Part shown: positions 17,499 through 25,649 of the stretch, piece by piece | Layout: the number at the start of each line of letters is the position of its first letter | Numbering within the stretch: the first letter of the stretch is position 1 | DNA from: Thermofontimicrobium_A sp034505795 | GTDB lineage: Bacteria > Zhuqueibacterota > Zhuqueibacteria > Thermofontimicrobiales > Thermofontimicrobiaceae | Assembly: GCA_034505795.1 (NCBI GenBank) | Contig: JAPDQM010000009.1 | Span: forward strand, 3,298 to 67,297 | DNA: 64,000 nt | Direction: 5' to 3' | Position numbers and translations under genes: made by a program | Notes under the pieces: model-generated | What the model saw: the letters and a program-made list of their open reading frames with translations, nothing else | What the model was told of the DNA's origin: nothing | Databases searched by the model: none

Positions 17499-18563
17499 TC
17501 AAACCAGTTCGATTCGGCTTTGATCGCCGATAATAAAGCGATGCGAGATCGGTTTTGAGGTCACTTTGATAATTTGAACATCGGTGCCAAGCAAACTGCT
17601 CTCGATTCGCCCACCGATGTCTAATATCTGGCAATTGGTCAATACGATACTGAATTCGATTTCGCTATTACGGATATAGCAATTGTTATGAATCGAGGTA
17701 AATGGCCCAATATAGCTATTTTCGATTATTGTGTCGCTCCCAATAATGGCCGGTCCGCGGATTTGGCTATTCTTGATGGTCGCTCCTTTCTCGACAATCA
17801 CATTGCCGGCGAGGTAAGAGGTTTTATCCAATACGCCATCGATACGAGCTTCCTGATGCTCCAGCACCAATCGATTGGCCTCCAGCAGGTCGATGGGCTT
17901 ACCGGTATCTTTCCACCAGCCGGTGATTTCCGAATAGCCGATCTGATAGCCATGATCGATAAGATACTGATGGGCATCGGAAATTTCCAATTCCCCTCGC
18001 GCGCTCGGCTGAATATTGTTGACAGCTTCAAAGATATGATGGTCGTAAATATAAATACCGGCCACGGCGTATTTGCTTTTGGGGTGCTTTGGTTTTTCCT
18101 CGATGGATACAATGCGATTGTTCTTAATTTCCGGCACGCCAAATCGTTCGGGGTCTTTCACTTTTGATAGCGTCAAGAAGCAATTGACATGATCGCGCTG
18201 GAATTCTTCAATGAACCGCTTGACGCCACCAACAACCATATTATCGCCAAGATAAAAGATGAACGGATCTTTGCCAATAAAATCCTCAGCAATTTTCACC
18301 ACATGGGCCAAACCCAAAGGTGCTTCCTGGGGGATATAGGTGATTTTGACGCCCCAGCGACTGCCGTCACCGATGGCATCAGGGACTTCGCTGCAGTCCG
18401 AATTGGTAACAATACCCACTTCGCTGATGCCGGCTTGGGTCACGGTTTCAATCGCGTAATGCAAGATTGGCTTATTGGCGATAGGGATGAGATGTTTGTT
18501 CTGGGTGTGAGTCAATGGCCGCAAGCGAGTGCCTTTGCCGCCGCTGGTAATAAGCGCTTTCAT
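17499..18563 (-). CDS. Long-form glucose-1-phosphate thymidylyltransferase-like enzyme
   Basis: A 354-residue sugar nucleotidyltransferase: N-terminal GGKGTRLRPLT nucleotide loop, QNKHLIPIANKPIL, FIFYLGDNMV and GWWKDTGKP, as in RmlA/StrD enzymes. From about residue 245 the C-terminus has a left-handed beta-helix of hexapeptides (KGATIKNSQIRGPAIIGSDT, then NSYIGPFTSI). This long form activates hexoses such as glucose to dTDP-glucose for surface or natural-product sugars. ATG at 18563 follows AAAGGA at good spacing. It heads the transcript with the glycosyltransferase and M23 peptidase, from a clear promoter at 18635-18663. Confidence 0.88.
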   Translation of the reverse strand: MKALITSGGKGTRLRPLTHTQNKHLIPIANKPILHYAIETVTQAGISEVGIVTNSDCSEVPDAIGDGSRWGVKITYIPQEAPLGLAHVVKIAEDFIGKDPFIFYLGDNMVVGGVKRFIEEFQRDHVNCFLTLSKVKDPERFGVPEIKNNRIVSIEEKPKHPKSKYAVAGIYIYDHHIFEAVNNIQPSARGELEISDAHQYLIDHGYQIGYSEITGWWKDTGKPIDLLEANRLVLEHQEARIDGVLDKTSYLAGNVIVEKGATIKNSQIRGPAIIGSDTIIENSYIGPFTSIHNNCYIRNSEIEFSIVLTNCQILDIGGRIESSLLGTDVQIIKVTSKPISHRFIIGDQSRIELV

Positions 18564-18634
18564 CAAATTCAATCCTTTCTCAAAGTTATTTAAGCAACTC
18601 TCAGTTTGCCAGATTTAGATGAATGACCTTTATA

Positions 18635-18663
18635 ATTATAACAAAAAAACCATCGAAAAGCAA
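18635..18663 (-). promoter_or_regulatory. Promoter of the nucleotidyltransferase-glycosyltransferase-M23 operon
   Basis: TTGCTT (18663-18658), a 17-base spacer, then a perfect TATAAT (18640-18635) on the minus strand, about 70 bp upstream of the ATG. Confidence 0.72.
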
Positions 18664-18786
18664 CCTCAAAATTGGAGTTGAGACGAATAGCTGTTTGATG
18701 GGAGAAATCTTCGTTTTGGATTTTCATTAAAGATCTAAAGCCTCACCAATTGAAACCCGACATACCGGAATTTATCTTTCGAAATC

Positions 18787-19785
18787 TTATTTGATGAGTG
18801 GCTCAATATGATAATAACCATATTGCTTCAGCTTCTCGCTGGATCGAGATAAGAAATCCACAATCACTTCACTTTTGGTGATGAATGTAATACCATAATT
18901 GATCAGACGCAATTCCTTTAGATAGACATCGTCTTGATACGGCAACTTCATGTTTTGATCGGAAACATGATGGCCCTCTGGTGGTGCCAACACCAATTCA
19001 GAATCATAGGAGGCTGCCGTGGCCATGCCGATATATTCGAACGTCCGGCTATTCGTATTATAAGCAATGGCGACCCCGCCGGAGAATCCTCGATTGAAGG
19101 TTAGATCAGCGACGAATTTGGTTTTGTATTTCGATGGTGTAGCAAGGCCCCGAGTGACCATAAAAATGCCCTTGGGATAACCCAGCAGGTAAATTTCCTG
19201 CCCCAGGCGGATGTCTGTTTTTTTGGCCAGGCGTTCCTGGAATGGAAATTCCGACAATTCATTGGCTGCGGCCTCAGTTTCAAGAACGGCCACGTCATTG
19301 GTCGTATCAGCCACCACCAGCGTGGCTCGACTGCTGGTTCCATCGCGATGGGTGACATAGCTCGTCTGCCCAAACCGGATCGCCAGCGATTGCAGATAAT
19401 TGGTGGGCTGATTGTTTTCATCGGCATAGTATGTTCGAATGGTATCCTGGAAGCTGAATATGTGTTCACAGGTCAGCACCAGGATCTTTTTGGCTTGCGA
19501 AAAAATAATCAGGCCAGTGCCAGCTACTGAATTGGTGGTGAATTTTTTATTGGTCAGCAACGATTGCTGGGATACGGATGCATTAGGCGGAGGTGGTGCG
19601 TAATATTGAATTTCATAATAGGCGGAACAGGTAATTTTAATAATCGACGCTTCGAGTTTCTGCAAGATCGCCGGCGGCCCCTCTTCGATTTTAGGCGATG
19701 GGACATTGAGCTGTTGACCCGTTGGGGAACAACTGCTTGCGATGAACCACAAAATCGCAGCGCTAATGGCAAAATATATTTTCAT
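18787..19785 (-). CDS. Lipoprotein with trypsin-like (S1-type) peptidase fold
   Basis: A 332-residue lipoprotein: MKIYFAISAAILWFIASSC with Cys19 in a lipobox-like context. Triad candidates follow in chymotrypsin order: His in LVLTCEHIF, Asp in DTTNDVAVLE, and Ser in FNRGFSGGVAI, where GNSGG is usual. YLLGYPKGIFMVTRG before the serine also fits. ATG at 19785 is chosen because AAAGGA precedes it and the leader begins there. It lies 105 bp after the sigma-54 response regulator on the same strand, with no terminator seen, and may be its target or partner. Substrate unknown; it could be an inactive scaffold if the substituted Ser context is not catalytic. Confidence 0.72.
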   Translation of the reverse strand: MKIYFAISAAILWFIASSCSPTGQQLNVPSPKIEEGPPAILQKLEASIIKITCSAYYEIQYYAPPPPNASVSQQSLLTNKKFTTNSVAGTGLIIFSQAKKILVLTCEHIFSFQDTIRTYYADENNQPTNYLQSLAIRFGQTSYVTHRDGTSSRATLVVADTTNDVAVLETEAAANELSEFPFQERLAKKTDIRLGQEIYLLGYPKGIFMVTRGLATPSKYKTKFVADLTFNRGFSGGVAIAYNTNSRTFEYIGMATAASYDSELVLAPPEGHHVSDQNMKLPYQDDVYLKELRLINYGITFITKSEVIVDFLSRSSEKLKQYGYYHIEPLIK

Positions 19786-19890
19786 GAAAAAGATCCTTTC
19801 AATTGGTCTTTTCATTAGACTATCCGAATCGAAAGGGGTTTCATGAAAGCAGCGTATGCGAGTATTTTTTCATCGAAAATGGAACTCAGT

Positions 19891-21255
19891 TCATTTCATC
19901 TGGTACTTTTGCAGCTTGTAGCGCAGGTGGCGCTCGGTGATCCCCAAAATTTTGGCAGCTTTCACCTGCACCCCCTGAGCTTCCTCCATGGCCTGATCGA
20001 TCAACGCCCGCTCAAATGCTTCCACTCGTTCGATAAATGTGCCCTGGCCAAACGGATCGCGCGACGGTGCTTCACTGCGACTACTGCGTACGGTTAGCGG
20101 CAAATCCTGCACAGTAATAATTGGACTGCGGCTCAATACCACGGCTTGCTCAATAATATTTTCCAGCTCCCTCACATTGCCGGGGTAATCATATTTCATC
20201 AATTGATCCATGGCTTCCCGTGACAGACCAGAGATATCTTTCTTGTTTTCGCTGGCATATTTTTTCAAAAAATAGTCGATCAGAAGCGGAATATCCGATT
20301 TGCGCTGACGTAATGGAGGGATATGAATGCGAACCACATTCAGCCGATAGTACAAATCGTCCCGAAAGCGGCCGGCCTGAATCATCTCTTCCAGATTGCG
20401 ATTGGTCGCAGCAACAATTCGAATGTCCACCTTAATGGATTCAGTGCCGCCCACTCGCTCAAAAGTTTGCTCCTGCAACACCCGCAACAATTTGACCTGA
20501 GTCGTCAGCGGCATTTCGCCCACTTCATCGATAAACAGCGTGCCTTTTTCGGCCAGTTCAAACCGGCCCTTTCGCTGTCGATCCGCGCCGGTAAACGCTC
20601 CTTTTTCATGTCCAAAAAGCTCGCTCTCCAATAAATTTTCAGCCAACGCGGCACAATTCACCGCAACAAAAGGAGCGTTTCTTCGGGGGCTAGCCTGATG
20701 AATTGCCCGAGCGATCAATTCTTTGCCTGTACCGCTTTCGCCAGTGATCAGCACCGTCGCTTTGCTGGGTGCGGCTCGACCAGCAATATTGATCGCCACT
20801 TCCATCGCTTCGCTGATCGAAATGATTTGATCAAACTTGAATCGTTCGGCCAATTGTTCGCGCAACAGACGATTTTCGGACACCAATTGCTTATGCTCCA
20901 GTACCCGCGCAATGACCAATTCCAACTGGTCCAAATCAATCGGTTTCATTAAATAGTCCACCGCACCAGACCGCATCGCCTCCACGGCACTTTCCACGCT
21001 CCCAAATGCGGTCATCATGATCACATCGATGTCGGGATTGATTTCGCGGACGCGTTTGAGCACCTCAATGCCATCAATATCGGGCAGCCGGAAATCGGTA
21101 AGCACCAGATCGATGGTTTGTCGCTCAATTTGTCGAACGCCGTCCTGTCCGTTGAATGCACTCTGGATATCGTAACCTTTCTTTTTGAGAAATCCCGCCA
21201 GGGCCTGCACCTGCGCAGGCTCATCATCAATAATCAGAATCCTATGTCCAGCCAT
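19891..21255 (-). CDS. NtrC-type sigma-54 response regulator
   Basis: 454 residues in three domains. The receiver (1-120) has Asp10-Asp11, phosphoacceptor Asp54 in LVLTDFRLP and Lys in YLMKPID. The AAA+ sigma-54 activation domain (about 140-375) has Walker A GESGTGKE, the sigma-54 contact loop GAFTGA and Walker B TLFIDEVGEMP. The Fis-type helix-turn-helix is at the C-terminus (VKAAKILGITERHLRYKLQK). It activates RNA polymerase holding sigma-54 on phosphorylation. It starts 67 bp after the kinase gene and is its evident partner. No fully convincing sigma-54 promoter was found in the window. Confidence 0.95.
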   Translation of the reverse strand: MAGHRILIIDDEPAQVQALAGFLKKKGYDIQSAFNGQDGVRQIERQTIDLVLTDFRLPDIDGIEVLKRVREINPDIDVIMMTAFGSVESAVEAMRSGAVDYLMKPIDLDQLELVIARVLEHKQLVSENRLLREQLAERFKFDQIISISEAMEVAINIAGRAAPSKATVLITGESGTGKELIARAIHQASPRRNAPFVAVNCAALAENLLESELFGHEKGAFTGADRQRKGRFELAEKGTLFIDEVGEMPLTTQVKLLRVLQEQTFERVGGTESIKVDIRIVAATNRNLEEMIQAGRFRDDLYYRLNVVRIHIPPLRQRKSDIPLLIDYFLKKYASENKKDISGLSREAMDQLMKYDYPGNVRELENIIEQAVVLSRSPIITVQDLPLTVRSSRSEAPSRDPFGQGTFIERVEAFERALIDQAMEEAQGVQVKAAKILGITERHLRYKLQKYQMK

Positions 21256-21322
21256 AATTCAATAATTCTCTCGAAATGAAGAATCCTTTTGACGTCCCTT
21301 CCGATAACTGTCGCTTGAAAAC

Positions 21323-23338
21323 TTAAATCGGCAAATAGATTGAAAAAGTCGACCCTTTGCCAACAGCGCTTTCAACCTCAATGCGGCCCTCGTGTTGCGA
21401 AATGATTTGATGCACCAGACTCAATCCCAATCCTGTGCCCTGGGGCTTGGTGGTATAGTACAAATTGAAAATCTTGCTCTGGGTCTCCGAATTCATTCCG
21501 ATGCCAGAATCCGCAATTCGAATGCCAACCTCCCGCTCATTGGTCACTGCCGTGCTGATGGTAATTTTGCCCTCCCCGGGAATCGCCTCGATGGCGTTTT
21601 GCAAGATGTTCAGCAACGCCTGTTGCATCTGGTTTTGATCAATCATGAGAACTGGGGTGGAATTGAGAGACGTGATAATTTCGATTTTCTTCTCTTGGGC
21701 CTGACTGGCCATCAGTTTAACCGTATTCTCAATCAATAGATTCACATTGGTCGCGGCCAGATGCAGCTTCGGTGGTCGGGCAAATTTCAAAAATTGCTGG
21801 ATAATGTCATTGATTCGCCGCACTTCAGAAACTACGATTTTGGTCAGTTCACGATATTCATCATGGCCGCTTTGCGGCACAAATTCTCGTGCCAATCGCT
21901 GCGTAATCATGCCAATTGCATTGAGTGGATTGCGAATCTCATGCGCCACTCCAGAAGCCAATTGCCCCATGGCCGTAAGTTTTTCTTTGCGACGAAGGGT
22001 TTCCTCCAATTGCCGCTTTTCCGTCAGATTTTTGATGACCGCGAAAGCCGACTCGATGGTCCCTTGTTCATTTTTTAATAGCGAGGTGCTGATGGAAATG
22101 ATCAATCGCCGGCCATTGATGGTAATGTCATGCTCGCTGTCCTTCACAGTTACGCCTGTCTGCAGTGCATTGAGCAATGGCACCAGATTGGCAGAAAAAC
22201 AAAGCTGGCATGGCTGCCCGATGACTTGATCGACAGCAACACCAAACAGTTCGCTGGCGGCATGATTGAATAGTGAAATTCGTTGATCGCGATCAATAGC
22301 AATGACTGCGTCCGCCATGTGCTCCAGGATACTACTGGAATAGGTTTGAATTCGCCGATAGGCCTGTCGAATCGTTTGATAATTTTGATTAATTGTCAAA
22401 AAATTGACCCCGATGAGGAGGAACAGCCCCAGCACTCCTGACATGATAATGAGCCGTCGTTGCATCCGATTGCTGGCCTGCTTGAGATGATCCGTTTTCA
22501 GTCCGATGCGGAAAAGCCCCAGTGTTTCGCCTTTGAAAATGAATGATCGAACACATTCAAAGATTTGCTGTCCGCCGAATTCGATCAGCCGGGATGAAAG
22601 GGTAGATTGTTGCAGTGCCTCCATTAAAAATGCATCGCTGCGAATATTGGGCAGCCGGGAGATGCCTTCCGATGCCAGGATGATTCCGTCTTCATCCTGG
22701 AGCACAATGAATTCAATGCCCGGGTAGCGGCTGATCTGTTGCATCAGCACGCCGACTCCCACTTCTTTGCGAAACTGCAACAACGTTTCCCCTGCCATGC
22801 TGGCAATGATAAATCCGCCACTGCCTCGATGAGCCGCGGCAGCGAATTGGGGTGCTGCAAGGCCCAATTGGGTGGTAAGACCAATCACGAACATTTCCGC
22901 CTCGCCGCTAATAATCGGCTGCACCAGTTGCCGTACTGAATCGGCGTTCGCTACAAAATCTGGCCGGCTAACCAATTCCTGATGCCCCCCTCGATCAAAA
23001 AAAGCGACTAGTTCTAGCCCATTTTCGGTGGCGATTTGCCGCAGTTCCTGCTGCGACAATCGCTGGCGTTGCTCCAGGCGATTTAGCAATTGCAGCAGCG
23101 ACAGCAGTTTGTCCTCCAGCAATCCTTCCAGTTCCAGGTTGGCAGCAATAGCATTAGCGCCGGCTTGAGAAATGGCTTCCATTAACGTAGCCGCTTCCTC
23201 TTCCATGACATGATTGATTTCCCGTCGGGAATGACTTAATTCGAAAAAAGCGGATAGGAACATGGTCAAAATCAGCAACAGGGAAATCAGCAAAATGTAT
23301 TTTGGATGAACATGTTGCCAACGTCTCAGCATCTCCAT
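21323..23338 (-). CDS. Membrane sensor histidine kinase with PAS domain
   Basis: 671 residues: membrane helix 1 (about 14-32), a periplasmic sensor of about 260 residues, membrane helix 2 (about 296-315), a PAS domain (about 335-440, ILEHMADAVIAIDRDQRISL), a dimerisation/phosphoacceptor helix with His466 in GVAHEIRNPLNAIG, and a C-terminal ATPase domain (NILQNAIEAIPGEG, DSGIGM, GTGLGLSLV). The PAS-HisKA-ATPase order resembles NtrB/AtoS/ZraS partners of NtrC regulators. It lies 22 bp after the beta-barrel-like gene and 67 bp before the regulator, so these are likely one transcript. The signal sensed is unknown. Confidence 0.93.
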   Translation of the reverse strand: MEMLRRWQHVHPKYILLISLLLILTMFLSAFFELSHSRREINHVMEEEAATLMEAISQAGANAIAANLELEGLLEDKLLSLLQLLNRLEQRQRLSQQELRQIATENGLELVAFFDRGGHQELVSRPDFVANADSVRQLVQPIISGEAEMFVIGLTTQLGLAAPQFAAAAHRGSGGFIIASMAGETLLQFRKEVGVGVLMQQISRYPGIEFIVLQDEDGIILASEGISRLPNIRSDAFLMEALQQSTLSSRLIEFGGQQIFECVRSFIFKGETLGLFRIGLKTDHLKQASNRMQRRLIIMSGVLGLFLLIGVNFLTINQNYQTIRQAYRRIQTYSSSILEHMADAVIAIDRDQRISLFNHAASELFGVAVDQVIGQPCQLCFSANLVPLLNALQTGVTVKDSEHDITINGRRLIISISTSLLKNEQGTIESAFAVIKNLTEKRQLEETLRRKEKLTAMGQLASGVAHEIRNPLNAIGMITQRLAREFVPQSGHDEYRELTKIVVSEVRRINDIIQQFLKFARPPKLHLAATNVNLLIENTVKLMASQAQEKKIEIITSLNSTPVLMIDQNQMQQALLNILQNAIEAIPGEGKITISTAVTNEREVGIRIADSGIGMNSETQSKIFNLYYTTKPQGTGLGLSLVHQIISQHEGRIEVESAVGKGSTFSIYLPI

Positions 23339-23360
23339 GATGGTTTATTGCCTCCTTGGA

Positions 23361-24596
23361 TCAAAAAGAAAAGCTGCAACCAGCATCAGCAACAAATCCC
23401 CGATAGTCAAAATAAGGATCGTTGGAGCGATTGGATAGATAATTGACCGAACAATAGATGGTCAGACCTTTTGGCAAATGTCGCAGCGTTGCGCGCTTCA
23501 TAAGAGTCATTCCCAATCCCACCTGCCGATCCTGTCGCTGCGTGACATTCATTTCAGCGGTGGCTGCAGAATCTGGGGTAATCGAGTAGAAATAATTCTT
23601 ATCCACTTGAAACGCGGCAAGCTTCATAGTAATCGACCAGGGCAGCATCTGCGTTAATATCGCTTCCCATTCGTGGCTTTCAAAGCTGTAGGGATCGTCA
23701 AATAAATCGTCATTCTGATAATAGAAGTAATCGACTCCCAACAGATAGCGATTATCCTGGGAAAGCGCCAATTGGCGTTGGTATTGCAAGCTAATGCCAG
23801 TGGTTGCAAAAATAGACTGCGCCAGAAGCACGTTCAATCGCAACTGGCTGGCGGTGGCAGCGGAAAGATTGTAAGCTGTTACCGTGGAATCGCGATGGAA
23901 CATCTGCTGGCCTTTGCCATAGCGATAGCCATGACCTCGGCCAGAGTTGGGATTGGTGGTCACTACCATTCGATCCGCAGTAGCAGTCCGAGCAAACTGT
24001 TTGTATCCCCAATTTAGTTGGCCGATGACGGTGGTTCTGGTGGGAAAAAAATGCTTGATGGTCAGAAATGCGGTTTGTTCTGAATATGTCAGTTCCGAGA
24101 GATCCCAATAAACACGCTGTCGAAATTGATAACCGGCCTGCAGGGGTGATCGTTGCCAGAAATGCAATTCCCAGTGCGACAGGACGCGCCAGGTGTGATG
24201 GTCGTAGATATCGTACAGCGGCTGGTATTTTCTAAGCTGAGCTGCACTCTCGATCTGCCAGGATATCTCTTTGCTCACGGGGACTATGGCAGTCATCCGG
24301 AGTTGATGCGCATGCGACAGGCGCTCGCGATAATAATAGAACAAGTTGAGATTCCCGGCATATTCCGCTTGCAAATCGGCCCATCCCAATCGAAATATAT
24401 GCTGAAGATTAATGCTTGTTTGACTGACCCAATCGCTGGTCTGGCTATAATTCCGAAGAACATTCTGATCGTAAGCACTGCTCTGGCTGATCAACACTCG
24501 GGTTTGCGCCTGCGAATATGAGACAAACCCCCACAGGCAAACCAGGCACGCTAATGGCCACCTGAAGAATTGCAGACTACGGATTTTTTCGACCAT
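23361..24596 (-). CDS. Secreted beta-strand-rich protein, probable outer-membrane barrel
   Basis: A 411-residue protein with a signal peptide (MVEKIRSLQFFRWPLACLVCLWGFVSYSQAQ). The mature part is a succession of short amphipathic aromatic-rich segments (LFYYYRERLSHAHQLRMTAI, HWELHFWQRSPLQAGYQFRQ, VDYFYYQNDDLFDD) and ends DAGCSFSF with a terminal Phe, as outer-membrane barrels do. I recognise no family. The start at 24596 is set by the signal peptide and overlaps the end of the upstream calcium-repeat gene by 20 bp, suggesting coupled translation. It sits directly before the kinase gene. Confidence 0.7.
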   Translation of the reverse strand: MVEKIRSLQFFRWPLACLVCLWGFVSYSQAQTRVLISQSSAYDQNVLRNYSQTSDWVSQTSINLQHIFRLGWADLQAEYAGNLNLFYYYRERLSHAHQLRMTAIVPVSKEISWQIESAAQLRKYQPLYDIYDHHTWRVLSHWELHFWQRSPLQAGYQFRQRVYWDLSELTYSEQTAFLTIKHFFPTRTTVIGQLNWGYKQFARTATADRMVVTTNPNSGRGHGYRYGKGQQMFHRDSTVTAYNLSAATASQLRLNVLLAQSIFATTGISLQYQRQLALSQDNRYLLGVDYFYYQNDDLFDDPYSFESHEWEAILTQMLPWSITMKLAAFQVDKNYFYSITPDSAATAEMNVTQRQDRQVGLGMTLMKRATLRHLPKGLTIYCSVNYLSNRSNDPYFDYRGFVADAGCSFSF

Positions 24597-25281
24597 GGCG
24601 ATGCCCTTTATTGGGATTTCCAAATTTCTCGAAGCCTCGACCATCAGAAATACCGTCGCCATCGCGGTCGATGAAGTAATCAAATTTCCCCGCAGACTCA
24701 TGCCGCCAGCGATTGCCAAACTTGTCATGCATCCCATCCCCATCCTTATCCTCAAACCGATTGACGGCTGTGCTGTGCTCCTCATCAACGCAGCCGTAGC
24801 GATAGCCCATCAAATTGTCGGATCGAATATCCAGACCCGTAATATCATTTTTGCCATCGCCATCCACATCCAGCACCACCTCTTTTCGATCCAGGTCCAT
24901 CGGTAGCGGTGCATCCGCATCGCTGATGCCGTCGCCGTCCCGATCGATCCATGGTCTTTTGGCATTGCGACTTTTTTTCTGCAACAACTCGACCAGCAAA
25001 TCGTTGACGCCATCGCCATCCTGATCGATCCATTGATCGTTCAAGCCATCCTGGTTTTGGTCTCTCCATTCGAATTGATGGGCATACGGCTCTTTGGTTA
25101 CGTCATTGATACCATCGCCATTGGCGTCACAGAACAGGTCGTTGATGCCATCGCGATTCAGATCTTGATACCCAATCACCCTGGGCATTGCAGGGCTCAT
25201 TTTGGTTTGGCTAACCGCACAAGCGATGTTTATGCACAAGACACAACAAACAATGATAGCGTCCAATGCTATAGTTTTCAT
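24577..25281 (-). CDS. Secreted protein built of calcium-binding Asp-rich repeats
   Basis: A 234-residue protein with a signal peptide (about 1-25). The rest is nearly all repeats of the form D.NRDGIND, DANGDGINDV, DQDGDGVNDL, DRDGDGISDA, DVDGDGKNDI and DKDGDGMHDK: the EF-hand/dockerin/thrombospondin type 3 loop with Asp at positions 1, 3 and 5 and a following Asp. At least nine copies are visible. Each loop should bind one calcium ion. GGAGG precedes the ATG. It overlaps the barrel-like gene by 20 bp and heads the run leading into the two-component system, which suggests an extracellular calcium-dependent component. Function otherwise unknown. Confidence 0.8.
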   Translation of the reverse strand: MKTIALDAIIVCCVLCINIACAVSQTKMSPAMPRVIGYQDLNRDGINDLFCDANGDGINDVTKEPYAHQFEWRDQNQDGLNDQWIDQDGDGVNDLLVELLQKKSRNAKRPWIDRDGDGISDADAPLPMDLDRKEVVLDVDGDGKNDITGLDIRSDNLMGYRYGCVDEEHSTAVNRFEDKDGDGMHDKFGNRWRHESAGKFDYFIDRDGDGISDGRGFEKFGNPNKGHRHGRKNP

Positions 25282-25649
25282 AAAGCACCTCCATTTTTAG
25301 TCCAATGCAAATTACTCATCCAAAGCATAAATTTTCCTGCATCCCTCCAGGAGATGTAATTAAAGTTGCGCCCGACATCGTTGATGAGTTTTAAATTGCC
25401 GCTGTCAGCGCAATCATTGCTCATAGATTATGAAAATTCAATGTCTGGTCAATTCATATTAAAAATTTCTTCGCTAAAAAGCAAGCTAAAAATCAATATT
25501 CTCAAAATGGCAGATAATAAATGGACAACCGGCCGCTTCCATCATTCCATCTCGGTGCCTGAGCCTGAAGCGACCGGCTGTTTGCCTGCTCTCATCTATT
25601 AGCCAGAATCGTTGCTATCTCTTCCGGCATGATTAACGTCGAATGCTAT
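25282..25649. other. Gene-free gap upstream of the calcium-repeat gene
   Basis: About 370 bp. It holds the calcium-repeat gene's ribosome binding site and the hairpin at 25527-25579. I see no clear promoter hexamers; short open frames here lack start signals. Confidence 0.35.
25527..25579 (-). terminator. Probable terminator hairpin after the 489-residue sorted protein
   Basis: On the minus strand AGCCGGTCGCTTC pairs over 13 positions (two G-U) with GAAGCGGCCGGTT across a 27-base loop, 70 bp past the stop codon. What follows (GTCCATTTATT) is a poor T-run. Its stem shares the ACCGGTCGCT core with the terminator at 1049-1079. Confidence 0.5.
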
